Below are positions 50,277 through 59,647 of a stretch of DNA of 64,000 nt, piece by piece. A model generated the notes under the pieces. It saw nothing but the letters and a program-made list of their open reading frames with translations, searched no databases and was not told the origin of the DNA. The first letter of the stretch is position 1, and each line of letters opens with the position of its first letter. The stretch is from contig CAJTDN010000005.1 of the NCBI GenBank assembly GCA_910574865.1, positions 1 to 64,000 of the forward strand, written 5' to 3'. The position numbers were made by a program, and so were the translations under genes. Origin of the DNA: Lachnospiraceae bacterium (GTDB lineage Bacteria > Bacillota > Clostridia > Lachnospirales > Lachnospiraceae).

Positions 50277-51686
50277 TCACCTTTCCTTCGCACCAGTGAT
50301 ATGTCTTGCCACGTACACGCCGCTCGCAGAAGCATGCGACAGCGAATGTGTCACGCCGCTTCCGTCCCCGATGACATAAAGCCCCTTGTAGAGCGTTTCC
50401 AAGTTCTCGTCAATCTCCACTTCCATATTATAAAACTTTACTTCCACCCCGTAAAGTAGCGTGTCGTCATTTGCCGTTCCCGGCGCGATTTTGTCGAGGG
50501 CGTAAATCATCTCGATGATGCCGTCCAAAATCCGCTTGGGAAGCACGAGGCTCAAGTCACCGGGCGTGGCCGAAAGCGTCGGCCTCACCAGCCCCTCCTC
50601 GATGCGCTTCTCATTGCTGCGCCGCCCGCGGATCAAGTCCCCGAAACGTTGCACGATGACCCCTCCGCCCAGCATGTTCGACAGCCTCGCGATGCTCTCG
50701 CCATAGCCGTTGCTGTCCTTGAACGGCTCCGAAAAATGCTTGGCCACCAAAAGTGCGAAGTTCGTGTTTTGCGTCTGTTTCTCGGGATCCTCGTAACTGT
50801 GGCCGTTGACCGTGACGATACCCTTGGTGTTTTCATTTACCACGATACCGTACGGGTTCATGCAGAAAGTCCGCACGTTGTCCTCGAACTTTTCCGTACG
50901 ATACACAATCTTACTCTCATATAGCTCGTCTGTCAAATGGGAAAATATTTCCGCCGGGAGTTCCACGCGCACGCCCAAATCCACGCGGTTGGAACTCGTC
51001 GGTATGGCAAGCTCCCCGCAGACGTCCTGCATCCACTTGCTGCCGCTGCGCCCCACGGAAATGATACATTTCTCACAATCGTCGCTTCCATTGGCATGGT
51101 ACACGCGGTAAACGCGCCCGGAGGAAGCCGCCGGGGCGTCCGCTTCCTCCTCGACGATTTCCAGCCGCTCCACCTCACAACAGAACCTAAAGTCCACCTT
51201 GTCCTTCAATTCCGCATATATGTTCTCCAACACCACATAATTGATGTCCGTCCCCAAGTGCCGGACGCTGGCATCCAAAAGCTGTAACTTGTTCTGCATG
51301 CAGACCTTCTTCAACTTCGTGCCCGCCGTCGAATACATCTTCGTCCCCCCGCCGCCATGATCCAAGTTAATCTCGTCCACGTACTCCATCAACCCGATGG
51401 CCTGGTCACGCCCGATATGCTCGTACAGCGTACCGCCAAACGCGTTGGTGATGTTGTACTTCCCGTCGGAAAACGCGCCCGCGCCGCCAAACCCGCTCAT
51501 GATGGCACACCTCGGGCAGCCAACGCAGGCCTTCACCTTCTTGCCGTCGATGGGACACTTTCTCTTATCCAACGGATTGCCCGCCTCGAAAACGGCAACC
51601 TTCAAGCTTTCATCCTGCTTTACCAGCTCGTATGCGGAAAAAATGCCGCCCGGCCCGGCGCCGATAATAATGATGTCATATTTCAT
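50277..51686 (-). CDS. FAD-dependent oxidoreductase
   Basis: A 469-residue flavoprotein: KYDIIIIGAGPGGIFSAYEL is the FAD Rossmann loop; residues about 40-75 hold DKRKCPIDGKKVKACVGCPRCAIMSGFGGAGAFSDGKYN with several cysteines; the end reads LYKGLYVIGDGSGVTHSLSHASASGVYVARHI. It is of the uncharacterised FAD-dependent dehydrogenase group found near thioesterase or RNA-binding genes. The electron acceptor is not known. ATG 51,686 is better spaced from AGGAG than ATG 51,692. Confidence 0.85.
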   Translation of the reverse strand: MKYDIIIIGAGPGGIFSAYELVKQDESLKVAVFEAGNPLDKRKCPIDGKKVKACVGCPRCAIMSGFGGAGAFSDGKYNITNAFGGTLYEHIGRDQAIGLMEYVDEINLDHGGGGTKMYSTAGTKLKKVCMQNKLQLLDASVRHLGTDINYVVLENIYAELKDKVDFRFCCEVERLEIVEEEADAPAASSGRVYRVYHANGSDDCEKCIISVGRSGSKWMQDVCGELAIPTSSNRVDLGVRVELPAEIFSHLTDELYESKIVYRTEKFEDNVRTFCMNPYGIVVNENTKGIVTVNGHSYEDPEKQTQNTNFALLVAKHFSEPFKDSNGYGESIARLSNMLGGGVIVQRFGDLIRGRRSNEKRIEEGLVRPTLSATPGDLSLVLPKRILDGIIEMIYALDKIAPGTANDDTLLYGVEVKFYNMEVEIDENLETLYKGLYVIGDGSGVTHSLSHASASGVYVARHITGAKER

Positions 51687-52410
51687 AACCATTTCTCCTA
51701 TATGAAAATTTAAATTCCACGACCGCGTAAACCGTCCCTTCTCCGTCGCACAATTCCACTACCGTCCGCCCGTCTTCCTCCGCGACAAACGGATGAATGA
51801 CGTCCCCCAGCACCGCGGATTTCTTATATTCCACCCGCACCTGCCGGACAACGCGCCCTGGCGGAATTTCTTCCATCGCCATCTGCACGTATTGGCAATT
51901 ATTGACATGCTCGTTCGTATCTATATGGCAACGTTTCACCGCAAAAGACCCGCATGGCCTGCACTCGGCCGGCAACGCGATTTTTCGGTCTTCATAAGGC
52001 ATGTCAAGCGGCTCCTCCTGCCCATAGGCCTGCATCTCGTCATCACCTGGCCGCACCGGCCGCCCGCGCCCTGCATCCATGTACACCCATACGGATGCCG
52101 CCCGCGCCAGATGGTTGCCCGCCTCGTCATCCAGGAAAAAATTACGCTCACCGATAATACGCTTAAACGCCGTGGCAAACGTGCCCACACGAATCTTCTC
52201 CCCCATCTTCGGATAACGGTCAACAATAATCTGCCAGTAAGAAAGCACCCACGCCCGCTTCTGCTCTTTCAAGCGCAATACCCCGTACCCGATGTCCTCC
52301 GACTGGAACGTGCTGCAATCCTGAAAATAATTGATAACACCGGGGAGCGTCAGCGTCCCCCGATGGTCGATTTCACTATATCGCACTCTCGCATCAATCG
52401 TATACTTCAT
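51676..52410 (-). CDS. Acyl-ACP thioesterase
   Basis: A 244-residue double hotdog thioesterase, like plant FatA/FatB and bacterial relatives. Landmarks are YSEIDHRGTLTLPGVINYFQDCSTFQSEDIG, the catalytic-type helix in KRCHIDTNEHVNNCQYVQMAMEEI (Asn and His) and VRVEYKKSAVLGDVI. It releases fatty acids from acyl carrier protein. ATG 52,410 follows GGGAGGAGGATATC. It overlaps the FAD gene slightly, so the two are coupled. Confidence 0.9.
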   Translation of the reverse strand: MKYTIDARVRYSEIDHRGTLTLPGVINYFQDCSTFQSEDIGYGVLRLKEQKRAWVLSYWQIIVDRYPKMGEKIRVGTFATAFKRIIGERNFFLDDEAGNHLARAASVWVYMDAGRGRPVRPGDDEMQAYGQEEPLDMPYEDRKIALPAECRPCGSFAVKRCHIDTNEHVNNCQYVQMAMEEIPPGRVVRQVRVEYKKSAVLGDVIHPFVAEEDGRTVVELCDGEGTVYAVVEFKFSYRRNGYEI

Positions 52411-52867
52411 GATATCCTCCTCCCTCCATAGAGTATAAACGATTTTCGAGATTTTCTCAACCTTTTTGCCACACAAAAATGTCCTACGTAAATCAGCGCT
52501 TCTTCCTTTGGACGGAACACCACGATAGCAATTTGAAACGCACGGTTGCCGACACCATCCTCACCATTAACTGCCAATATACCTGTCACATTGAAGCACA
52601 AGCGTATGAAGACGAAACAATTTTGATTTTTGATGATATGCCCCTGGAAACTATTTTGGCGGCAATCTGAGATGGCATCGGCGCACGGATGAAATGTATA
52701 ACCTTTTTCCATCAGGCATCATATTCTATATAGAAGCAACACGGCATTTCGTGCAAGCAAGCCCAAGGTGAATTGCCGCTTGCGGCGAGAGAAAGTGCCT
52801 CGGGGCATGCCCGCCTGCTCGTTACCCGCGGGAGTGATCATGCACCGGCCGAAAGGAGTAGAACAAC
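52411..52867. other. Intergenic region with no supported gene
   Basis: A divergent gap of 457 bp. A short plus-strand frame (52,479-52,670) lacks a recognisable family. A small GC-rich hairpin (GCCGCTTGCGGC, near 52,774) is visible. The promoter of the DUF305 gene must lie here; I cannot place it with confidence. Confidence 0.4.
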
Positions 52868-53419
52868 ATGCAGCTTAGCAACAACACGCAAGCCTACCTA
52901 TGCCGCTTCTATGAAATTCTGGACACCATGGTGAAAGACATGACCGGCACGCCGCTGATTGACAGCGTGTCGCACAACTTTATCACGCAGATGATTCCAC
53001 ACCACATGGCGGCAATCGAAATGTCGCAGAACCTTTTGCGATACACCACCCTGATTCCATTGCAGGACATCGCACAAAACATCATAACCGAACAGACGGA
53101 AGGCATCCATGACATGAAGGCCGCATTAAGCAGGTGCAGCGGATGCGTCAATTCCCCGCATGAACTGTGCCTTTATCAGAAAAGACTTGACCGGATTACG
53201 CAAAACATGTTCTCCCGGATGAACAACGCCTGCCGGGGCAACGACATCAATGGAAACTTCATACGTGAGATGATTCCACACCACGAAGGTGCCATCCGAA
53301 TGTCAAAAAACACCCTATGCTTTCCCATTTGCCCGGAACTCGTGCCGATTCTTAACGCCATCATCACCTCGCAGGAAAAAGGCGTACGGCAGATGAAATG
53401 CTTGCTGAGACGACGTTAA
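52868..53419 (+). CDS. DUF305 protein, two repeats
   Basis: A 183-residue protein with two copies of the DUF305 signature: FITQMIPHHMAAIEMSQNLL (about 36-55) and FIREMIPHHEGAIRMSKNTL (about 129-148). DUF305 forms a ferritin-like four-helix fold and the paired histidines suggest metal binding; some members bind copper. No signal peptide is seen. AAAGGAGTAG precedes ATG 52,868. It is divergent from the thioesterase gene and ends at a strong terminator. Confidence 0.85.
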   Translation: MQLSNNTQAYLCRFYEILDTMVKDMTGTPLIDSVSHNFITQMIPHHMAAIEMSQNLLRYTTLIPLQDIAQNIITEQTEGIHDMKAALSRCSGCVNSPHELCLYQKRLDRITQNMFSRMNNACRGNDINGNFIREMIPHHEGAIRMSKNTLCFPICPELVPILNAIITSQEKGVRQMKCLLRRR

Positions 53420-53428
53420 CCGTCGAAC

Positions 53429-53469
53429 AAAGGGGCTGTCGCACTAAATAATTAGTGTACAGCCCCTTT
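53429..53469. terminator. Bidirectional terminator
   Basis: AAAGGGGCTGT pairs with ACAGCCCCTTT and the inner part GCACTAA with TTAGTG. It serves the convergent DUF305 gene and the dehydratase gene on the other strand. Confidence 0.85.
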
Positions 53470-53485
53470 CCCAATTTTTAATGCC

Positions 53486-55228
53486 TCACTCCAAATACGC
53501 GCCCTTCATCGGACTGGCCGCATGCTCCGAAAACATCCGCAACACGCCGTTTTTGTACCTTGGCTTTCTTGGTTTCCAATTTTCACGACGTTCCTTTAAA
53601 ATCGCATCCATCTCCACCCGCGTCTTTCTCTCGCCCCGGATTCCGACAATGTTGAGGCTACGGGCTTCCACGTCGATTTCTATCAAGTCGCCCTCCTCCA
53701 CCAAGGCAATCGCCCCCCCGTCAGCCGCCTCCGGGCTGCAATGCCCTATGACCGGTCCCGCGGAAGCGCCGGAAAACCTTCCATCTGTGATTAAGGCGAT
53801 GGCCCTGCCCAATTCCTTGTCACTGCTGATGGCCTCCGAAGTGTAAAACATCTCCGGCATGCCGCTCCCTTTCGGACCCTCGTAACGAATAAACGCCGCT
53901 TCTCCCTTATGTATTTCGTGCTTTAAAATCGCGTCCAGACACTCTTCCTCACTATCAAACGGCCTGGCCCTGAGCACCGCCCTGAACATTTCCTTCGGAC
54001 ATGCCGTATGCTTGATGACGGCTCCTTCCGGTGCCAGATTTCCACGCAGGACGGCGATGCTGCCCTTCGTTCCCAATGCCTTGTCATAAGGCCGGATAAT
54101 GTCTTCCTTTACCAAGGACACGCCCTGACGTTCATTAAATGCCGCCAGGCGTTCCTCGCACCGCTCATAAAACCCGTCTTTCTTTAATGCTTCCAAATTT
54201 TCCCCGAGGCACTTCCCGGTCACCGTCATGGCCTCCAAATGTAAAAACGCCTTTATTTCCTCCATAATGGCGGGCGTTCCCCCCGCATAATAAAAGCATT
54301 CCGCCGGCCAACGCCCCGCCGGGCGCACGTCAAGAAGATAATGCGCCCCGCGATGCAGACGGTCGAACGTGTCTCCCGTGATTTCGATTCCAAGCTCATG
54401 CGCGATGGCCGGCAGATGCAACAGACAATTGGTGCTTCCCGATATGGCCGCATGCACCAATATCGCGTTTTCGAAGCTTTCCCTGGTCACGATGTCACTC
54501 GGCCGCATGCGAGGCGTCCGGGCAAGCTTCACCGCCAATGCCCCCGCCCGTCTCGCGTATTCCAAAATTTCCGCCCCTTCGGCAGGCATCAAGGCGCTCC
54601 CTGGCAAGGCCAGTCCCAAGGCCTCCGCCATAATCTGCATCGTCGAGGCCGTCCCCAAAAACGAACACGCGCCACACCCCGGACAGGCATTGCCCTTCGC
54701 CCAATTCAGTTCTTCCTCGTCAATTTCCCCTCGCTGATATCTGGCGCTATACGCCCCAAGCTGCTCCAACGTCAACAAGTTCGGGCCCGCCCCCATCGTC
54801 CCGCCCGGCACCACGATTGCCGGAACGTTCACGCGCGAAAGCCCCATCAGGTTGGCCGGCAGCCCCTTGTCGCAGCTTGCCAGATAAACGCCCGCGTCAA
54901 ACGGCGTGGCCTTTGCATGGATTTCAATCATGTTGGCAATCATTTCCCGACTCACCAGACTATAGTTCATGCCATCGGTTCCCTGGCTTTCCCCGTCGCA
55001 AATGTCCGTGCAAAAATACCTCGCGCCAAAGCCGCCGGCCTCGACAATTCCTTTCCTGACCTCTTCCACCAAACGATCCAAATGCCTGCTGCCAGGATGA
55101 CTGTCCCCGAACGTGCTCTCGATCATCACCTGGGGCTTTTCCAAATCCTCCGGTTTCCAGCCCGCCCCCAGGCGAAGAGGGTCCAATTCCGGCGCCAGTT
55201 CACGCATTTTCTGACTGACTAATTCCAT
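53486..55228 (-). CDS. IlvD/Edd-family dehydratase, probable sugar-acid type
   Basis: A 580-residue iron-sulfur dehydratase. Cluster cysteines fit TDICDGESQG, LASCDKGLPANLMGL and CPGCGACSFLGTASTMQI (about residues 77, 119 and 188), and the C-terminus has ITDGRFSGASAGPVIGHCSPEAADGG. The family splits water from branched dihydroxy acids (IlvD) or sugar acids (Edd and relatives). The neighbouring sugar-type ABC ATPase and GntR regulator favour an aldonic or uronic acid substrate. ATG 55,228 follows GGAGGGG loosely. It is the last gene of the cluster. Confidence 0.85.
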   Translation of the reverse strand: MELVSQKMRELAPELDPLRLGAGWKPEDLEKPQVMIESTFGDSHPGSRHLDRLVEEVRKGIVEAGGFGARYFCTDICDGESQGTDGMNYSLVSREMIANMIEIHAKATPFDAGVYLASCDKGLPANLMGLSRVNVPAIVVPGGTMGAGPNLLTLEQLGAYSARYQRGEIDEEELNWAKGNACPGCGACSFLGTASTMQIMAEALGLALPGSALMPAEGAEILEYARRAGALAVKLARTPRMRPSDIVTRESFENAILVHAAISGSTNCLLHLPAIAHELGIEITGDTFDRLHRGAHYLLDVRPAGRWPAECFYYAGGTPAIMEEIKAFLHLEAMTVTGKCLGENLEALKKDGFYERCEERLAAFNERQGVSLVKEDIIRPYDKALGTKGSIAVLRGNLAPEGAVIKHTACPKEMFRAVLRARPFDSEEECLDAILKHEIHKGEAAFIRYEGPKGSGMPEMFYTSEAISSDKELGRAIALITDGRFSGASAGPVIGHCSPEAADGGAIALVEEGDLIEIDVEARSLNIVGIRGERKTRVEMDAILKERRENWKPRKPRYKNGVLRMFSEHAASPMKGAYLE

Positions 55229-55248
55229 CCGTCGCCCCTCCGTAACGT

Positions 55249-55848
55249 TTACTCATACTCCCGTTCCATAAATTCCCGAATATGCAAAATCGTCTCCTCC
55301 AGATGCTCGTAAATCGCCATGTGCGTACCCGGACGCAATTCCACGAAGTCCACGGGGCCGCCCAAATGTTCCTTGTAATATGAGTTGGATGCATAATCGT
55401 ACTCCGTACCCGGATACGGCGCAAAATACAAGACAGGCACCGTGATGTTTGGCAGCACCGGCCGGTAATCCTGATAGCCCGAGTCAAACCAAGTGGCGAC
55501 ATAGGCCAGCGGGTCGCAATCCGCCCTCATGCCACGGGCAACCACCTCCCGAAAATCAAACATGGAATCGAACATCGAGCCTTTTCCATCACTTTGGGGA
55601 ATCCAAGAAAAATCAAACGCGCCCTGATCTAGCATCTCTTCCGGGTACTCGCACTCCGGATAATAATTCGGAAGCATCCGGGGCATTTCCTCCATGCGGA
55701 ACCTATCCGGATCATGGAAAATTTGCTGCACGAACTCCAAAAGCATGTCCTTGTCCTGCCGCCCCTGAAGTCTGCCATGCGTCCAGTCCCCGTCCGAAGT
55801 CACGTAAGGCGACTGGTCCGTAAGTATCATCTTGTCCAGGTACTGCAT
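55249..55848 (-). pseudogene. N-terminally truncated alpha/beta hydrolase
   Basis: A 199-residue frame equal to the C-terminal two thirds of an alpha/beta hydrolase: DKMILTDQSPYVTSDGDWTHGRLQGR follows where the nucleophile elbow should be, and VDFVELRPGTHMAIYEHLEETILHIREFM provides the histidine end. The serine elbow (G-X-S-X-G) and oxyanion region are missing. Yet the frame starts at ATG 55,848 right behind GAAGGAGGG, 13 bp after the ABC ATPase gene. A deletion that joined the ATPase end to the hydrolase interior would explain this; permease genes may have been lost at the same time. Confidence 0.6.
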
Positions 55849-55861
55849 GCATCCCTCCTTC

Positions 55862-57361
55862 TCAAATCATGTACTCAATCAACTGTTGCTCCGTAATTTC
55901 AGGATTCCTGTCCATTACCTTCGTGACGAGGTTTCCCCTCATGATCATGATGCGGTCGCTCATCCCTATCAGTTCCGGCAGTTCCTCGCTAATCATGATG
56001 ACCGCCTTTTTCTCCCGCTTCATTTGCTCCATCATCCGATAAATGGACTCCTTTACCCCGATGTCAATCCCACGAGTCGGGCAATCCATGATCATGATGC
56101 GTGAATCATTTCCCATCCACTTGGCAAGCACCACCTTTTGCTTGTTGCCGCCGCTTAGGGCGCTCAAATATTGCGCCGTGTCCCTGCACTTGATGCGCAG
56201 GTTTTCCACCCACTTCATGGCAAACTCCCGCTCCGCGGCCGTCCTGATAAACCCGCCCTTCGAGAGCTTGGAAAGCACCGGCAGGCAGATGTTGTCGCGG
56301 ATGGAAGTATTAAGAAGCAATGCCTCCGTGTCCCGGTTTTTAGAAAGATAACCAATCTTGCTTCGAATGGCGTCCAGTGGAGAACGAATCTCCCTTCCCT
56401 CCGGCAAGACGGTGACCTTTCCCTTGTTCTGGTTGCCCAGGCCAAACAACGCCCGTCCCAACTCATGCATGCCACAGTCGGAAAGCCCGCCTATGCCAAG
56501 AATCTCTCCCTCATGCAGTTCGAAAGACACGTGAATGGTGTCGAGCCCGTCCACGTCCTCCACCTTGAGAACCACCTCTTCCCCATAATCCGGCGCGGTA
56601 TCGGCACGGTAAAAATTTTCGGAAAGATCTCGTCCCACCATCAGGGACTTTATTTTGTCCGGCTCCATCTCTTCCTTAAAAAGCGTCGTCACCAGGCATC
56701 CGTCCCTCATGATTGTCACGCTGTCGCAAACCTGGACCATCTCGTCCATGTCATGCGTGATGAACAAAACGGATCCGCCCGACTCCTTCACTTGCCTTAT
56801 GACATGGTAAAGATGGTCGCGCCCCGTCTTTGTCAACGCGTTGGAAGTCTCGTCCACGATAAGGAGCTTCGGGTCGTCCACCATGGCCTTTGCAATCTCG
56901 ACCATTTTCCGCTCCTCGAGGTTTAGCTCCCGCACCATGGTTTCCGGTGAAATTTTGTCAATCCCCAAGGACGCCAACACTTTCCTCGCCGCATCGTACA
57001 TCTTTTTGTACCGTATCAATCCCTTGTTCGCAAAACGCCCCTCCTTGTTCATGTAGATATTGGCCGCCACGGTAATGGACTCCACGGTGGCAATCTCCTG
57101 CATGATCAAGGCCACGCCTTTCTCGGCCGCCGCCACGGAGGACGACGCGTCATATGGCTTCCCGTCCACTTCAAACGTTCCGCCATCTTTTTTTAACACC
57201 CCTGCAAGCAAGGACGAAAACGTGCTTTTGCCCGACCCGTTCTCCCCGATAAGGCCTCGAACCTCGCCATATCCGACTTCCATCGAAAAATTTGACACCG
57301 CCCGGGTAGGGCCGAACGATTTTGACACGTTTTCCGCTTTTAGCAGATATTTTCCACTCAT
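55862..57361 (-). CDS. Sugar ABC transporter ATP-binding protein (RbsA/MglA type)
   Basis: A 499-residue protein with two ABC modules. Module 1 has an intact Walker A (GLIGENGSGKST), but its signature is LNLEERKMVEIAKAM and its Walker B reads LLIVDETSNAL. Module 2 has a degenerate A loop (GIGGLSDCGMHELG), a full signature LSGGNKQKV and IMDCPTRGIDIG, with a cysteine where DEPTRG has glutamate. Module 2 is often weak in this family. No permease or binding-protein gene is present nearby, so the transporter is incomplete in this window. Confidence 0.85.
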   Translation of the reverse strand: MSGKYLLKAENVSKSFGPTRAVSNFSMEVGYGEVRGLIGENGSGKSTFSSLLAGVLKKDGGTFEVDGKPYDASSSVAAAEKGVALIMQEIATVESITVAANIYMNKEGRFANKGLIRYKKMYDAARKVLASLGIDKISPETMVRELNLEERKMVEIAKAMVDDPKLLIVDETSNALTKTGRDHLYHVIRQVKESGGSVLFITHDMDEMVQVCDSVTIMRDGCLVTTLFKEEMEPDKIKSLMVGRDLSENFYRADTAPDYGEEVVLKVEDVDGLDTIHVSFELHEGEILGIGGLSDCGMHELGRALFGLGNQNKGKVTVLPEGREIRSPLDAIRSKIGYLSKNRDTEALLLNTSIRDNICLPVLSKLSKGGFIRTAAEREFAMKWVENLRIKCRDTAQYLSALSGGNKQKVVLAKWMGNDSRIMIMDCPTRGIDIGVKESIYRMMEQMKREKKAVIMISEELPELIGMSDRIMIMRGNLVTKVMDRNPEITEQQLIEYMI

Positions 57362-57386
57362 CTTTCCCTCCTTTTGCTTTTGTAAA

Positions 57387-57450
57387 ACATCTGATGTTTC
57401 GATGTGTTTATTTTATATTTATGCCGATATTTTGTCAATACATCTGATGT
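57387..57450 (-). promoter_or_regulatory. Promoter of the sugar-acid cluster with two identical operators
   Basis: ACATCTGATGT occurs at 57,387-57,397 and 57,440-57,450. It is a near-perfect palindrome around a central T. Between them on the minus strand lie TTGACA (complement of 57,433-57,438) and, after a 17-bp spacer, TAAAAT. So the promoter is flanked by one operator just upstream of -35 and one downstream of the start. The GntR gene next door is the probable regulator. Confidence 0.7.
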
Positions 57451-57477
57451 CTTTAATCCGTTTTCTCTATTTTACAC

Positions 57478-57513
57478 AAAAAAAGAACCACTTTTTATCT
57501 AAATAAGCGGTTC
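57478..57513 (-). terminator. Terminator of the GntR gene
   Basis: On the minus strand GAACCGCTT pairs with AAGTGGTTC and is followed by TTTTTTT. It is about 65 bp past the GntR stop and separates it from the ABC-ATPase promoter. Confidence 0.8.
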
Positions 57514-57577
57514 CGTTTGGTTACTTTTGACCGAACGCTGCTTAATGAAAGCGAGCATGGCGAAAAGAACTTCTTAC

Positions 57578-58282
57578 TCATTCCTTATTTTGATCCCGCA
57601 AACGTATCAGTTCCTGGCGGTTGTATGTCAAGTGCATCATCATCGCGCACTTCGCCCCCATCTCGTCTCCTGACAAGATGGCGTCCGTCACCGCCCGGTG
57701 CGTCTCCAGCGTCTCCTTCGAAAGTGCCCGCCGCGTCAAGCTGGCGAACGTCAGCACCGCCGTGTCAATCATCGGAATCAGCATTTCCACCACGCGGTTC
57801 TTGCCGCAACGGGCAATACACGTATGAAATTCCACGTCCTTCCGTATGTAGTCCTCGCCCTGCGTCAGAAGTTCCTCCACCTCGTCGCACAAAGTCTTCA
57901 GATGTCTTTTATCCTCCTTGGTCGCATATTTTGCCGCCAGCTGCGCGATTTCCGGCTCCAACATTAAGCGCACCTCCAAAAGCTCCATCGCCAATTTAAA
58001 TTTGTCCTCCAGCTTTGACAAGCCCAACGGGTCATCCTCCACGGAAATCGTGCTTACCACGTACGTGCCCGACCCCCGGCGCACCTCTAAAACACCTTTG
58101 GAGACGAGCCCCTTCACGGCCTCCCGAATCGTGCTGCGGCCAACGCCGAACTTCTCCGCAAGTTCGAACTCGTTCGGTATCTTTTCCCCGATTTTTACGG
58201 GACTATTCAGAATATATTTCATTAGTTCCTCTTCCACCTGTGAACCCAGAAGTTTCTTTTCCAATTTATCCAGCCGATACAT
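57578..58282 (-). CDS. GntR-family (FadR/FCD) regulator of the sugar-acid cluster
   Basis: A 234-residue regulator: HTH with ILNSPVKIGEKIPNEFELAEKFGVGRSTIREAVKGLVSKGVLEVRRGSGTYV and an FCD ligand domain (LEVRLMLEPEIAQLAAKYATKED, DVEFHTCIARCGKNRVV, THRAVTDAILSGDE) with the metal-type D..H and H..H residues. FadR-type regulators often sense sugar acids. ATG 58,282 is set by GGGAGGAG; the frame up to 58,453 overlaps the next gene. It lies directly upstream of the controlled genes. Confidence 0.9.
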   Translation of the reverse strand: MYRLDKLEKKLLGSQVEEELMKYILNSPVKIGEKIPNEFELAEKFGVGRSTIREAVKGLVSKGVLEVRRGSGTYVVSTISVEDDPLGLSKLEDKFKLAMELLEVRLMLEPEIAQLAAKYATKEDKRHLKTLCDEVEELLTQGEDYIRKDVEFHTCIARCGKNRVVEMLIPMIDTAVLTFASLTRRALSKETLETHRAVTDAILSGDEMGAKCAMMMHLTYNRQELIRLRDQNKE

Positions 58283-58398
58283 CGAAAACTCCTCCCGCTT
58301 ATCCCATTTACCATGCTTCATTGTGTTCCCTTGCGCCATACATGCACGTAATGCCTTATTTTTCCGTACTCCTCCATACCATGCATGCGTGCCCTGCC

Positions 58399-59589
58399 TT
58401 ATTTCCCCGCACTCTCCTCCGCCACATATGCATGTTCCACCGTAATCACGCACTGATAACGCTTGTCCAGGGCGTCCATCTTATCACACAACGCCTCCTT
58501 GATTTCCCGCTGCCGTTCCTCCCCATAAGAAAACGGCACGACCAGGTCAAATATCAAATTCACCCGCTTTTCCCCATTGACCATGCGGAAATCATGGAGC
58601 GTGCACTGCGCGTCCACCTCGCCAAGCGCCGCCTCGACCCGTTCCCTAACCTCCCGCGCCTCCGCGTTATCCGTGTCAATCGGATCCATGTGTACCACGA
58701 GGAACACCCCAAGCCTTTCCACCGCGTCCCGTTCCACGCGGTCAATGATTTCATGCGACCGCTCGATGTCCACATGGCTTGGAACCTCGGCATGAATGGA
58801 GGCCATACTGCGGTTCGGCCCATAATTGTGCACAATCAGGTCGTGCGTGCCAATGATGCCGTCATACTGCTCGACAAAGTCCTTAATCTTATGATAAATC
58901 TCCGGGTCAATGGCCTCCCCAATCAACGGGGCCAGCGTGTCCTTGGCAATGCCAATCCCCGCCCACATGACCACCAACGCCACGCCCGCGCCGATGACGC
59001 CGTCGATATTGATGCCCGTAAAACGGAAAAACACCATGGAAACAATGGTCGCCGCCGTCGTCATCACGTCGCCCATGGAATCCGTGAACACCGCCTTTAA
59101 AACCTTGGAGTCTATCTTTTCACCCAGCTTGCGGTTGAAAAACCCCAACCACAGCTTCACGCCGATGGACAATAACAGCAACAGCAACAGGCCCGGCTGA
59201 AAATACAAGGCCTCCGGCTCGCGTATTTTGCCAACGGAATCCTTCAAAAAGGAAAATCCCACTTCCAACACCAAGAACGAGACGATTAAGGCCGCGATAT
59301 ATTCAATTCGCCCGTGACCAAAAGGGTGGTCCTCGTCGGCCGGCTTCTCCGCCATCTTCACGCCCACGAAGCTGATGACGGACGAACCGGCATCCGACAA
59401 ATTGTTAAACGCGTCCGCCAACACGGAAACACTATGTAGTCCCATCCCCGCCGCCAATTTTACCAAAAACAACGCCACGTTGCAGAGAATGCCGACGACG
59501 CTTGACAACACGCCATACGCCGTGCGCACCGACACCCGCTCGACATCCCCGTAATCCTTCACGAAACGCCGCACTAAAAATTCCGTCAT
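58399..59589 (-). CDS. Cation diffusion facilitator (CDF) transporter
   Basis: A 396-residue metal exporter with six predicted membrane segments (LSSVVGILCNVALFLVKLAAG to GVIGAGVALVVMWAGIGI). The metal site residues are LADAFNNLSDAGSS and DHPFGHGRIEYIAAL, and later FTDSMGDVMTT. A cytoplasmic CTD follows (HAEVPSHVDIERSHEIIDRVE). It would remove zinc, iron or manganese. ATG 59,589 follows GAGGAGAAGAAC. It has no operon partners. Confidence 0.9.
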   Translation of the reverse strand: MTEFLVRRFVKDYGDVERVSVRTAYGVLSSVVGILCNVALFLVKLAAGMGLHSVSVLADAFNNLSDAGSSVISFVGVKMAEKPADEDHPFGHGRIEYIAALIVSFLVLEVGFSFLKDSVGKIREPEALYFQPGLLLLLLLSIGVKLWLGFFNRKLGEKIDSKVLKAVFTDSMGDVMTTAATIVSMVFFRFTGINIDGVIGAGVALVVMWAGIGIAKDTLAPLIGEAIDPEIYHKIKDFVEQYDGIIGTHDLIVHNYGPNRSMASIHAEVPSHVDIERSHEIIDRVERDAVERLGVFLVVHMDPIDTDNAEAREVRERVEAALGEVDAQCTLHDFRMVNGEKRVNLIFDLVVPFSYGEERQREIKEALCDKMDALDKRYQCVITVEHAYVAEESAGK

Positions 59590-59647
59590 GTTCTTCTCCT
59601 CATTCACAAAAGCGGGCATTTCCCGCTTAACGCGGGTCATCAGCCAA

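Noticed and set aside
52479-52670. 63-residue plus-strand gene between thioesterase and DUF305
   Set aside because: No family, no ribosome site, and an equally long open frame on the other strand.
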